Assembly: GCF_024199945.1 (NCBI RefSeq)
Contig: NZ_JANADP010000001.1
Coordinates: forward strand, 5,828,001 to 5,892,000
Direction of reading: 5' to 3'
DNA length: 64,000 nucleotides
Origin: Bradyrhizobium sp. CCGUVB4N
Lineage (GTDB): Bacteria > Pseudomonadota > Alphaproteobacteria > Rhizobiales > Xanthobacteraceae
The notes under the pieces are model-generated. The model did not search any database, was not told the origin of the DNA, and worked only from the letters and a program-made list of their open reading frames with translations. The position numbers and the translations under genes were made by a program. The stretch's first letter is position 1. Every line of letters begins with the position of its first letter. Shown one piece after another: positions 9,172 through 18,300 of the stretch.

Positions 9172-10119
9172 ATGGCAAACGCACTAGTTGGTCATACCGG
9201 GTTCGTCGGAACAAATCTCCTTCTGGCACACGAGTTCTCGGCCCGCTTCAACTCGCAAAATATCTCCGATATCGAGGGCAAGCGGTACGAACTGGTAGTC
9301 TGCGCCGCCGCGCCCGCGTCGATGTGGGCCGCCAACAAGGACCCGGACGGCGACCTGGCCAATATCCGCAGGCTGCTGTCCCATCTTGAGAAAGTCACCG
9401 CCGAGCGTTTCGTGCTGATTTCGACCATCGCCACGCTCGCCGAGCCAACCGGCCTCGATGAAGACGCCAACCGCTTCGAGGCGAACAAAGCCTACGGCTC
9501 CAATCGTCGTTTCCTTGAAGAAGCGGCAGCGGCGCTGTTTCCAAAGATACACATCCTGCGCCTGCCGGCACTCTACGGCGTCGGCCTGAAAAAGAATTTC
9601 ATCTTCGACATCGCCAACCCGATCCCCTCGTTCTTCACCGAAGCGAAATTCGCCGAACTGAGCGATCGCCTTCCCGGGCCGGCAGCTGCGGTTCTGCGCG
9701 CCGTCTATCACCACGATGCAGCATTGGGAATGCTGCGCTGCGACCGCAAGGCGCTCGTCGGCACCGGCCGGATCGCGTTGACGGACGCCCTCTTCGACGC
9801 CGGCTTCACCGCGGTACACTTCACCCATGCCGACAGCACCTTCCAGTACTACGGCCTCGATCGCCTTTGGCGGGACATCGAAGTCGTCATCGCGAACGAA
9901 TTGCCAATCGTCCATCTCGCTCCAGAGCCGTTGCGGGCCCGCGACATCCACCAGACGCTGACCGGGCGCCCCTTCGACGGCAGAACTGCTCCTCTCTATC
10001 ATGAGGACATGCGAACGCGTCACGCGACCTTGTGGGACGCGAAGGACCCATACCTCGTCAACTCCGCGGGTGTGCTGCACGATCTCAAAATCTTCTTCGA
10101 GAAAGGCGCGGTGTCGTGA
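9172..10119 (+). CDS. NAD(P)-dependent sugar epimerase/dehydratase-like protein
   Basis: 315 residues of an extended SDR fold. The glycine motif is ALVGHTGFVGTNLL (residues 3-16), the mid-domain strand is VLISTIATL, and a candidate catalytic Tyr-x3-Lys-like site is AYGSNRR, with Arg in place of Lys. That substitution makes it an atypical SDR. The start at 9172 is chosen for GGAGAG just upstream; the open frame extends to 9073. It overlaps the next gene by four bases. It probably works on a nucleotide or lipid-linked sugar. Function beyond the fold is unknown. Confidence 0.7.
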   Translation: MANALVGHTGFVGTNLLLAHEFSARFNSQNISDIEGKRYELVVCAAAPASMWAANKDPDGDLANIRRLLSHLEKVTAERFVLISTIATLAEPTGLDEDANRFEANKAYGSNRRFLEEAAAALFPKIHILRLPALYGVGLKKNFIFDIANPIPSFFTEAKFAELSDRLPGPAAAVLRAVYHHDAALGMLRCDRKALVGTGRIALTDALFDAGFTAVHFTHADSTFQYYGLDRLWRDIEVVIANELPIVHLAPEPLRARDIHQTLTGRPFDGRTAPLYHEDMRTRHATLWDAKDPYLVNSAGVLHDLKIFFEKGAVS

Positions 10120-10949
10120 AGTTTGCCGTTTCCAACATCGCTTGGCTCTACGCCGAGCGATTAGACGCTTACGCGGTCCTTCGCGACCACGGCTTCTCCG
10201 GCCTCGAAATTGCGCCGAGCCTGCTGTTCGCCGAAGAGAACGATCCCTTTGCCCCGTCCGTGCAGGCGGTGGGCTCGCGCGTCGCTGAATTCGAACGGTT
10301 CGGTCTGGAGTTGGTTTCCGCCCAGTCGCTGCTTTTCGGTGTCGATGACGCGGATCTGTTCGGCTCTCCGTCAGGTCGGGAACGTTTCGATACCGGCCTT
10401 GCACGCGCGATCGAGTTCGCCGGGCGTCTCGGCATCCCCAATCTCGTCGTCGGATCACCGAAACAGCGCATCGTGCCCCCAGGCCTCTCGGAGGACGACG
10501 TGACGGGCCGCGTGAGGGACGCGTTCTGCCCGCTGGGCGATCTCGCAGCCGCAAACGGAACGCGGCTGGCGATGGAACCCAACGCTGTGGGCTACGGCAC
10601 GAACTTCATGACCACCGTCGACGAGACGATCGCCGCAGTTCGCAAGATTGGCCATCCGGCAGTGACGCTGAACTTCGACACGGGCGCACTCTACATGACG
10701 GATGGCTACGACGACGTCGCCGCCAGCGTTGCTGAAGCCGCGGCCTATATATCCCATGTCCACGTCTCTGCTGCGAATCTAGCGCCCTCACCGGTAAGTG
10801 AAGCCGACGCACACTCCCTGCTCGATGCCCTCGCCGACATTGAGTACGATCGCGCCGTATCGATCGAAATGAAAGCCGTTTCGGATGGTCTTAAGACACT
10901 GAAGGCGTGTGTCGTCCGCCTGCGCGCCGCGGCCGAAAGCTGGTCATGA
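10116..10949 (+). CDS. Sugar phosphate isomerase/epimerase family protein (TIM barrel)
   Basis: 277 residues of the xylose-isomerase-like TIM barrel family. Landmarks are the first strand FAVSNIAWLYAE, the strand GFSGLEIAPSLLF, the acidic strand LAMEPNAVGYGTNFM, and the late metal-ligand segments LNFDTGALYM and HVHVSAANL. Glu, Asp and His at those positions are the usual metal ligands. The GTG at 10116 overlaps the previous stop (GTGA). Its place between an epimerase and GtrA suggests sugar-precursor synthesis in the cytoplasm. The substrate is not known. Confidence 0.78.
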   Translation: MKFAVSNIAWLYAERLDAYAVLRDHGFSGLEIAPSLLFAEENDPFAPSVQAVGSRVAEFERFGLELVSAQSLLFGVDDADLFGSPSGRERFDTGLARAIEFAGRLGIPNLVVGSPKQRIVPPGLSEDDVTGRVRDAFCPLGDLAAANGTRLAMEPNAVGYGTNFMTTVDETIAAVRKIGHPAVTLNFDTGALYMTDGYDDVAASVAEAAAYISHVHVSAANLAPSPVSEADAHSLLDALADIEYDRAVSIEMKAVSDGLKTLKACVVRLRAAAESWS

Positions 10950-11371
10950 AGATCCTGGCGTTTCCATCTTGGGAAATGCTGCGTTTCGCGGCCGTGATCG
11001 TCACTGGACTAGCCGTGGACCTAACGACGGCCTTCGGCGTCACCGCGGCTCTCGGCCTGCCCGTGGCGGCGGGAGTGGCCGCTGGCTTCTTCGTCGGAGC
11101 GTTGTTCAACTATGCCTGCCACGAGCTCTGGACGTTCCGCGAGAAAGGACGCGCGCTCTCGGCGCATCGAGCGTCGCTCTACCTGATGTCGGCCGTCCTC
11201 GTCCTCTGCGTACGCGTTCTCGTCGCCTCTTCGCTATCGCCGTGGGCGGCGAACCTAGCGTCGCGCTTCGCCGTGCTGATCGCGGCGGCCGGCGTCTCGT
11301 TTGTTGTGAATTATCTACTTAGCCGTTTCATGGTGTATCGCCGCGTGTCGTCACGCTGCGAGACAGTCTGA
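10946..11371 (+). CDS. GtrA-family membrane protein
   Basis: 141 residues with four membrane segments. The layout is typical of GtrA: helix 1 MLRFAAVIVTGLAVDLTTAF, helix 2 with AAGFFVGALFNYACHELWTF (the Asn-Tyr and Trp-Thr-Phe pattern is characteristic), then two more helices ending in VVNYLLSRFMVYRR. GtrA proteins are thought to help move polyprenyl-phosphate-linked sugars to the periplasmic face. The ATG overlaps the previous stop (ATGA), and the stop overlaps the next ATG by one base. It is a likely partner of the GtrB-like transferase at 8094-9101. Confidence 0.88.
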   Translation: MKILAFPSWEMLRFAAVIVTGLAVDLTTAFGVTAALGLPVAAGVAAGFFVGALFNYACHELWTFREKGRALSAHRASLYLMSAVLVLCVRVLVASSLSPWAANLASRFAVLIAAAGVSFVVNYLLSRFMVYRRVSSRCETV

Positions 11372-12222
11372 TGCAACGCGGCGCTCAGGTTCCAGCACGG
11401 TGTCGAGAGGTCCAAAACGGAATGGAAGTCATTACGCAGGAGCCATCGACGGCTCGCCAAGTTCCCGCCTTCGACATCCATCTCTACAATCCCAAGCGAA
11501 GCCGCCACGCGCTGGTCATTCCCGTGATCAACGAGGGCGAACGAATACGCCGCCAGCTACGGATGATCGCGGACGTCGCTCCCCCCGTCGATGTGATCGT
11601 TGCCGATGGAGGCTCCACGGACAGTTCGGTCAATGCGGAATTTGTTTCGGCCCTTCCCGTCCGCGCCGTGTTGGTCAAGACTGGGCCGGGTAAACTCAGC
11701 GCACAGTTGAGAATGGCTTACGCTTGGTGCCTCGACGAAGGTTACGAGGGAATCATCACGATGGATGGCAACGGCAAGGATGGCGCGGAAGCGATCGCCT
11801 CGATGTGCGCCAAACTCGCCGAGGGTTACGATTATGTCCAGGGCTCTCGATATCTTCCAGGCGGTAAGGCGGAGAATACGCCCCTGGAACGCACCCTCGC
11901 GAACCGCTGCATCCACGCGCCACTGCTGAGCTTCGCCGGACGGCATTGGTATACTGACACGACCAACGGCTTCCGCGGGTACTCCCGTCGTTATCTTCTG
12001 GATTCGCGGGTTGCGCCTTTCCGGGATGTGTTCCAGCGGTACGAGTTGCTGTTTTATCTCACGGCACGGGCCGGTCAGCTGGGGATGAAAGTCTGCGAGG
12101 TACCGGTCCGCCGTAGCTATCCCCTCGGCGAAGCGCCCCCCACAAAGATCGCCGGCTTCAAGGGCAAGCTTGCCATGCTCGGCGAGTTATTCGACGTCGT
12201 CAGGGGCGTCTACGTCCCGTGA
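11371..12222 (+). CDS. GT2 family glycosyltransferase
   Basis: A soluble 283-residue GT-A enzyme. It has the opening strand HALVIPVINEGERIRRQL, the nucleotide-binding segment VIVADGGSTDSS and the acceptor-side motif IITMDGNGKDGAEAI, where MDGNG takes the DxD place. The segment DTTNGFRGYSRRYLLD is typical of dolichol-phosphate-mannose-synthase-like GT2 enzymes. There is no membrane helix. The start may be the ATG at 11371 (coupled to GtrA by TGATG) or the ATG at 11422. It ends the (+) operon and is convergent with the membrane protein at 12258. Confidence 0.88.
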   Translation: MQRGAQVPARCREVQNGMEVITQEPSTARQVPAFDIHLYNPKRSRHALVIPVINEGERIRRQLRMIADVAPPVDVIVADGGSTDSSVNAEFVSALPVRAVLVKTGPGKLSAQLRMAYAWCLDEGYEGIITMDGNGKDGAEAIASMCAKLAEGYDYVQGSRYLPGGKAENTPLERTLANRCIHAPLLSFAGRHWYTDTTNGFRGYSRRYLLDSRVAPFRDVFQRYELLFYLTARAGQLGMKVCEVPVRRSYPLGEAPPTKIAGFKGKLAMLGELFDVVRGVYVP

Positions 12223-12257
12223 AGCAACGCGTCTCCCTGTTCACTCGTGCAGAGCGT

Positions 12258-13754
12258 TCACAGCGATCCGAGAGGCAGCTTGCCGCTCGATACCTCCGCA
12301 GGTTTTTCACCCCAATTTGCGGACAGACGACATTTTGAATCGACGATGCTCGCCAGTCCGAGAGGAATGTATAGCAAGTACCACAAAACGAAATCGATAT
12401 GCGTATGAATGTACGAATGGCCTTTAGCCAAGACGAACCAGGAGGCAGAACATAGGAAGCTTGCCAAGGTAACTGCGGAGAGGCTCGATCGACGCTTCAC
12501 CAAGGTATGAAAGACCGCGAGGTTGAACGCCAGAAACGCGAGCACGCTGATCCCGGCTGAGGCGATGGACACAATCAAGGATCGGTTCATGCCGACCGCG
12601 ATGCGCACAACGCCTTGCATGCTGTGAGATACGATTGCAATCTTAAGCTCGTGCGCGAGCGCACTGATCTCGCTCTTTTTTTCCTCGGACATGTCAGAAA
12701 AATAATCGATCCACGGCACAAAATGCTGCATCAACAAATACCTTGGGATCATCTTGTAAACGGATGCGCTGAGAGATGCCCGTAGTCGTCCGACACAGAT
12801 CCCTGTCTTCTCTTCGGCGGATTTGGCACCCTCGAATTCCGTTGCGCATGCGGCCTTGATACATGCCTCGTCGCAATACTTGGCCGACAAGCGTTTCGCG
12901 GCGACTTCGGTGACCTGGCCCAAGCCGGACGCCATGTCGGGTCCGATCACTCGCGCATGAAGCATGACCGCCGTCGCGAACGCCAGCAACGATATGCATC
13001 CGACTGCAACAACGAGCGCCAGAATGCGCCACGCCGAAACGCGCTCTCGAAGGCCGTGCAGGAGCAAGAATACGAAACTTGCGAGAACGACCGTGGAGGC
13101 GAACTCGTAGCCGCTCAAGAGCCTTAACAGGAAGCTCGCGAACATAAGGATGCAGAGCAGCGCGAACCAACGTAGAGAGAGGTACGCTCGGCCGCCCATC
13201 AAGAGCGCGATCAACGCCGGAAGAAACCACGTGAATTCGACCCAGTACAGGTTTGCTGCGAATGCCGCGACCCATGGGGAAATCAACAACGGTAATGCAA
13301 ACGCAAGCCCGAGCGTATCGGTTGAGATCGACGCGATGCCGACAAAGAAGCCGCAGACGACCGCTGCCATGAGAGCGGAAGCCACCAATTGCATGACCCG
13401 GTAGTCACGGCTGACATATTTTGAGAAATGGAAGAAGAAATAATACTGCATTCCGAATTGCGACGTGTATCGGCGGAATTCTCCAGACGTATCCCGATCA
13501 ACATAAAGCTTCCGCTCGATACCGGGCGAAATGTCGATTAGCCTGTTATACCGCCCAATCATCGGGGTACCATTTTCACCGTGCAAAATTCCATCCAGAA
13601 TCAACTCCTCTGAATCAGCATTCGTTTGCGCGAAGAACGATGGATCCGCGACGCGGAACAAATTCCAATTGTACGAGGCGATTCCGGCGGAGAAGATCAA
13701 GAGCACGAGCAATGTTCTGCGCATGGCGATAGACAGGATCAAAACGCCCTCCAT
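12258..13754 (-). CDS. Polytopic membrane protein of unknown function
   Basis: About 498 residues with an N-terminal helix (RRTLLVLLIFSAGIASYNWN), a soluble stretch of about 90 residues, then ten or so further helices. A periplasmic-type loop of about 100 residues (roughly from VIGPDMASGLGQV to SDMSEEKKSE) carries four cysteines (KYCDEACIKAACATE and GICVG), likely forming disulphides. The layout resembles GT-C glycosyltransferases or polymer-modifying membrane proteins, but no diagnostic motif is seen. Starts are possible at 13850, 13781, 13754 and 13724. It has its own orientation between two exopolysaccharide blocks. Function unknown. Confidence 0.7.
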   Translation of the reverse strand: MEGVLILSIAMRRTLLVLLIFSAGIASYNWNLFRVADPSFFAQTNADSEELILDGILHGENGTPMIGRYNRLIDISPGIERKLYVDRDTSGEFRRYTSQFGMQYYFFFHFSKYVSRDYRVMQLVASALMAAVVCGFFVGIASISTDTLGLAFALPLLISPWVAAFAANLYWVEFTWFLPALIALLMGGRAYLSLRWFALLCILMFASFLLRLLSGYEFASTVVLASFVFLLLHGLRERVSAWRILALVVAVGCISLLAFATAVMLHARVIGPDMASGLGQVTEVAAKRLSAKYCDEACIKAACATEFEGAKSAEEKTGICVGRLRASLSASVYKMIPRYLLMQHFVPWIDYFSDMSEEKKSEISALAHELKIAIVSHSMQGVVRIAVGMNRSLIVSIASAGISVLAFLAFNLAVFHTLVKRRSSLSAVTLASFLCSASWFVLAKGHSYIHTHIDFVLWYLLYIPLGLASIVDSKCRLSANWGEKPAEVSSGKLPLGSL

Positions 13755-13935
13755 TTCTTCATTGTCGTGAGTACTTTGCATAGTGCCGCGACAATATGGT
13801 GAATCGGGAACTTCCACCGAGCGCGCGTGCGGACGACTTTGCACGACCAAGCTATCTCCGAGGACGTGACCTCATGCGACAGTTGCCGCCGGACGCATAC
13901 GGTCGCAAGGCGTCTTCCGCGGTGGGCACTCGCGC

Positions 13936-13945
13936 GGGGGGGGGG
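13936..13945. repeat. G10 homopolymer in an intergenic gap
   Basis: Ten consecutive G residues lie in the gap between the GalE gene end and the start of the unknown membrane protein, about 180 bases upstream of the latter. Such tracts can slip during replication and change promoter spacing, but sequencing error is also common in them. Confidence 0.5.
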
Positions 13946-14002
13946 CATGGACCAGCGGCAGCACGTCAACGATTTCGTTGATCGGCTGATCACGCCAATG
14001 AT

Positions 14003-15019
14003 TTAGGAGGCCTCAGCGCCGTAACCATCCCGGTTCGATTGTTGCCAGCGCCAATGGTCGATGCACATTTCCATGATCGACCGTTTTGCTTTCCAGCCGA
14101 GCAGCCATTCGGCGACGGTGGCATCTGCATAGGAGGATGCGACGTCACCGGGGCGGCGCGGACCAAACATCACGGGAATATCCCGGCCGCTTGCTTTCGA
14201 AAAGGCCTCCACGATCTCCAAGACGCTTGTCCCCGTCCCGGTTCCCAGGTTCACCGTCGTGATTTGTGGAGACTGCAACTTGTTCAACGCCATGAGATGG
14301 CCAACCGCAAGATCGACCACGTGAATGTAGTCGCGGACCCCCGTGCCATCCGGCGTCGCGTAATCCTTTCCCCAGACGTTGAGGTACTCTCTGCGACCGA
14401 CGGCGACTTGGGCTACGTAAGGCAGCAGATTGTTCGGCACCCCCACGGGACTCTCCCCAATCAACCCGCTCTCGTGCGCACCGACTGGATTGAAATAGCG
14501 CAGGATTGCGATCGACCAATCGGGCGTCGCGACAAACTGATCGCGCAGTATCTCCTCGATCATCAGCTTGCTGCGACCATAGGGATTCGTGGCCGACAAC
14601 GGGTGATCCTCACCGAGTGGCAGCCTGTTTGGCTCGCCGTAGACGGTGGCCGACGAACTGAAGACGATCTTCTTCACGCCGACCTCCTGCATCGCTGCGA
14701 GGAGCTGAAGGGTACCGCCGACATTGTTATCGTAGTAGGCCACCGGCTCCTGGACGGAATCGCCGACCGCCTTCAAACCTGCAAAATGGATCACTGCGCT
14801 GACCTTATGGGTCCGCATCAAGTCCTTCAGCAAAGCGCGGTCCCGAATGTCACCTTCCCGAAACTGCAACGACCGGCCGCATATCTGTTCGACCCGGCGG
14901 AGAGAAACTTGACTCGAGTTGCTCAGGTTGTCGACCACGATGATGTCTCGGCCGGCTTTCAGGAGCTCGACGCATGTGTGCGAACCAATATAACCTGCGC
15001 CGCCTGTTACCAGTATCAT
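14003..15019 (-). CDS. galE: UDP-glucose 4-epimerase
   Basis: 338 residues, the same length as the E. coli enzyme. It interconverts UDP-glucose and UDP-galactose for the polymer precursors. Features: the NAD-binding MILVTGGAGYIGSH at the very N-terminus, the serine motif SSSATVYG (121-128), the catalytic pair Tyr147 and Lys151 in NPYGRSK, ILRYFNPVGAH, and VRDYIHVVDLA near residue 230. The ATG at 15019 is chosen because it places the glycine motif where the family has it; the open frame extends to 15094. An AT-rich promoter gap with TATCAT/ATGATA half-sites lies 60-90 bases upstream. Confidence 0.95.
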   Translation of the reverse strand: MILVTGGAGYIGSHTCVELLKAGRDIIVVDNLSNSSQVSLRRVEQICGRSLQFREGDIRDRALLKDLMRTHKVSAVIHFAGLKAVGDSVQEPVAYYDNNVGGTLQLLAAMQEVGVKKIVFSSSATVYGEPNRLPLGEDHPLSATNPYGRSKLMIEEILRDQFVATPDWSIAILRYFNPVGAHESGLIGESPVGVPNNLLPYVAQVAVGRREYLNVWGKDYATPDGTGVRDYIHVVDLAVGHLMALNKLQSPQITTVNLGTGTGTSVLEIVEAFSKASGRDIPVMFGPRRPGDVASSYADATVAEWLLGWKAKRSIMEMCIDHWRWQQSNRDGYGAEAS

Positions 15020-15079
15020 AATCGCTCCAACGATCGACCAAGCACCATCAGAGTGGCGAGCTGAACCTGGTTGATTTGG

Positions 15080-15108
15080 TATCATCAAATCCAAATGTTA
15101 TTATGATA
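15080..15108. promoter_or_regulatory. TATCAT ... ATGATA pair upstream of galE
   Basis: TATCAT at 15080-15085 and ATGATA at 15103-15108 face each other across 17 bases in an AT-rich island, 61-89 bases upstream of the galE start. The same half-sites occur near the Wzc-like, WcaJ-like and GspC-like genes. On the (-) strand one half also resembles a -10 box, so part of this may be the promoter itself. Confidence 0.35.
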
Positions 15109-15308
15109 CTATGATTTCATTTCTGGATTGAAATGGATCCCGATCTTGAGCGCTATGACCGTGGCGCAGCACGACGCTCGCCATCGTCCGCGACGTCAGT
15201 CGCGAGATGGCGTTTGAGTTTTCCTTGGCCGAACCAGCCAGATCCGCTCACAGCGGCATCACCAGCACGGAATGGAAGAGACTCTCGAGCCATCCTCGTC
15301 TGCAAACG

Positions 15309-18300
15309 CTACTGACCCTGGCGCTTGGTATTCTCCTCAGGATTCGCACTCTCCCCGGAGTTCGTGCTCGCTCCAGAAGGAGTAGCTTCGGAACTGCCGT
15401 CGCCGCCGCCGTAGCCGACCACTTCCACGATGAAGACCGAGGCCCGTTCCCCCCCGCCCGAGGCAGTCGGCGTTTCCGCGCTCTTCGCCGCGGCACCCGC
15501 TGTATTCGAAGCCGCGCTGAGCGCGCCCACGTTCGGGACGGAGGTAATCTGAACGCCCGTCGTCGAGCCTCCGACCTTGACGTTGAACGCATTGACCACC
15601 TGAACGGCGGCAACGATCAAATTGCCAGAAACCCGGATTCCCGCGGTCCCCGCATCCACGGTCCCACGCGGCGCAAGAAGATAAAGGTTCGAGGTCGTCG
15701 CGGCGCTGGAGGTCTGGAGCACCGCGATGCCGGCGCCGGTCACCAGACCGCCGAGATCAGTCGACGCGTAATCATCCTGGTCGAAATGAACCTGAATCGG
15801 CGGCAGCGAGAGAGTCGTCTTGGCACCCCGGCCAGCATCGAGATCGCCGTTCGAACTCCACATCAGGATATCGCCGCCCTGCTCCGTGAACACGCGGCTC
15901 GAATTGACGCGCACGCTCTGATCCGTGAACGTGTCGATGGACCCGCCCGCAAGCGTCATGATGCCGAGGTCGTTGAGCTTCAGAAGCTGGTTCGGCTCGG
16001 TCGCCAAAGAGCCGACCCGAATATTTCCACCCGGGCCCATGATGGAGACGTTGCCTCCCTGCTGAGTCTGGATGGTCGCATGCAGCATGTCGAGATCACC
16101 GGTCGCGATCAATTGATTGGCGCCATTCGATCCGCCACCCAGCGCGTTCGCCGTGTAGCCGAGGCCGGCCGGGAAGAGAGTGTTGATCGCCTGGTAACCG
16201 CGCTGGTAATTGCCGGATGAATTCGTTTGAGCTTGTCCGACCGCCTTGAGCTCGGCGTAGAAGATCTGGTCGGCGAACACGTGCTGCAGATCCTTCGAGA
16301 GGCCCTGGAACGTGGTCCAAGCCGAACTTGCATCGGCCGCTGGGTGACCGATGCGAGCCAGGAAGGATTGAAGTTCGCTCGTGTAATTATGCGCGGCCGG
16401 CGTCGTCGAAGCCGCCTGATAAGTACCCAGCGCTGCAGTTTGCGTCGTGCCCGGATTCGCAGCCAGAAACTGCTTCAACTGGACCGATAGCGCCGAATAG
16501 TCTCCCGAAACAATCGGATCGATCGAGCCCCGCGCCGGATTCAGATATGCGTCGATGACGCCCGGATAGTAGACGGGTTGATTGGTCAGCGGGTCGAGTT
16601 TCCAGAACCCGTCATAGTTGATTCCGTTGGCCACCCCGAACTGCACGATCAAGTCAGCACCCGACTGAGCGAGTAAGGGATTGCGTTGTTTCGGCGTCTG
16701 TCCGGTAGGTCCGAGCAGCAACGGATCATACATTCCGGAACTCGCTTGAACGACATAGCGATTTCCAACCGGCGTGAAGCTGGCGTTGCCGACAGCGGTG
16801 ATGCCCTGCTGCATGACGGCTTCGCTGGCGTTGTCGTGGACCGCCGGAAGCAACGGCCCGAGGTCTCGTCCGGCCTGCACGACGAAGAACCCGGGACCCG
16901 CAACCTGCAAACCGCCGGCCAGATTGAAACCTGTGTAGTAGATGTCGCGACCGGCATCGACTTTGCTGACGTCCGACTCGGAGATATTCTGCACGATCAG
17001 GTTCAGGTCCACGATGTCGCGGCCGGCATGGACCTCTGCCGGACTGTTGATCTCCACTCTCTGGATGTCGGAGATGCTGACCTGATTGTTGCTGATGCTG
17101 GACTTGACGGTGCCGACGCCGACGATATCTCCGGTCATCGCGTAGATGTGAGCGACCTCGGTGTCGTCCTGATGCGCGAGCACTTCGCTGCTCAGCCTGT
17201 CGCCAAACCCGTTGTTCGGCCGGAAGGGGTTGAAGGCCGTATCCAGCAATGACGGCCCGGCGGAGAAGGTCGGTCGATTGAGGCCGGACGTCGGGGTGTA
17301 GCCGCCCGTCAGGTCGATCGATCCCTGCGCCAGCAACTGGAATGAGCCGCTGGTCGAGCCGCTCAGCATGATGCCCGAGTTTTGGACGGACGTCATGCCG
17401 GTGGTCTTGATGTCGCCGCTCAGCGCGACGGCCTCGAAGCTCGACGGATAGGCCAAGTCACGACCGCCATAGAACACTCCAATCGGAGCGACGCCGATCG
17501 TTAGGTCGCCCCCGACCGCCAGGATCGAAGCCGCACTGTTCGGTCCATAAGTATCCATGAAAACAGCAGCAGAGCGTCCAAGCGGGTCGCCATAACTTCC
17601 GGATTGAGAGTGAATGGCGGCGGGATTGATCACACCGGCAGTGGTGACGGATCCAGTTGCGGCAAGCGCAATTTGCCCGGAGTCGACGGCGAGCAGCGGA
17701 TAATTGACGGACGAACCGTTGCTGGCGACCAGGTTTCCGGCTTGCCCGACGGAGCCGCGCACCACGACGCTCGCGTGACCGGAACCCTCATACAGGGCGC
17801 CGCCAAGCAGGTTGCGTCCCACCTGAACGCTCAAATTCCCGCTGCCATAGACATGGGTCTGCGGCGTGCTGGCAGTGGAGAGGCCGCCACTCACCCGCCC
17901 GGTCGTCGGGAGGGAGACGGAGACGTCCACCATATCCCGACCGACCGTCAGCGTGACATCGCCGCCCGCGCTCAGGACGCCTTGCTGAAAGCTGCCATAC
18001 TGGATCCACCACGCGGATTGCGAGGCGATGCTCGTGCCCGTCGGTGCGAAAACGCCGGCCCCCATCAGGCGGGTGCCGGTGTTAACGGGGACGGGAGTCA
18101 ACTCCGCCTGCGCCAGCAGCCACGGCGCGAAGTACTGGAAGCTCGTCTGGTTGCCCGATGTCGTCGTGGTGTTGAAGCCGATGAAATCGCGTTGCGCCAC
18201 GATGTCCACGTTCCCACCGTTCTCCGGGAAGGCCGCGGCAGTGGGCGGACCGTAAAGGGTCGTATTGGCGACCCTGACATTACCATTGTACGCCAGAACT

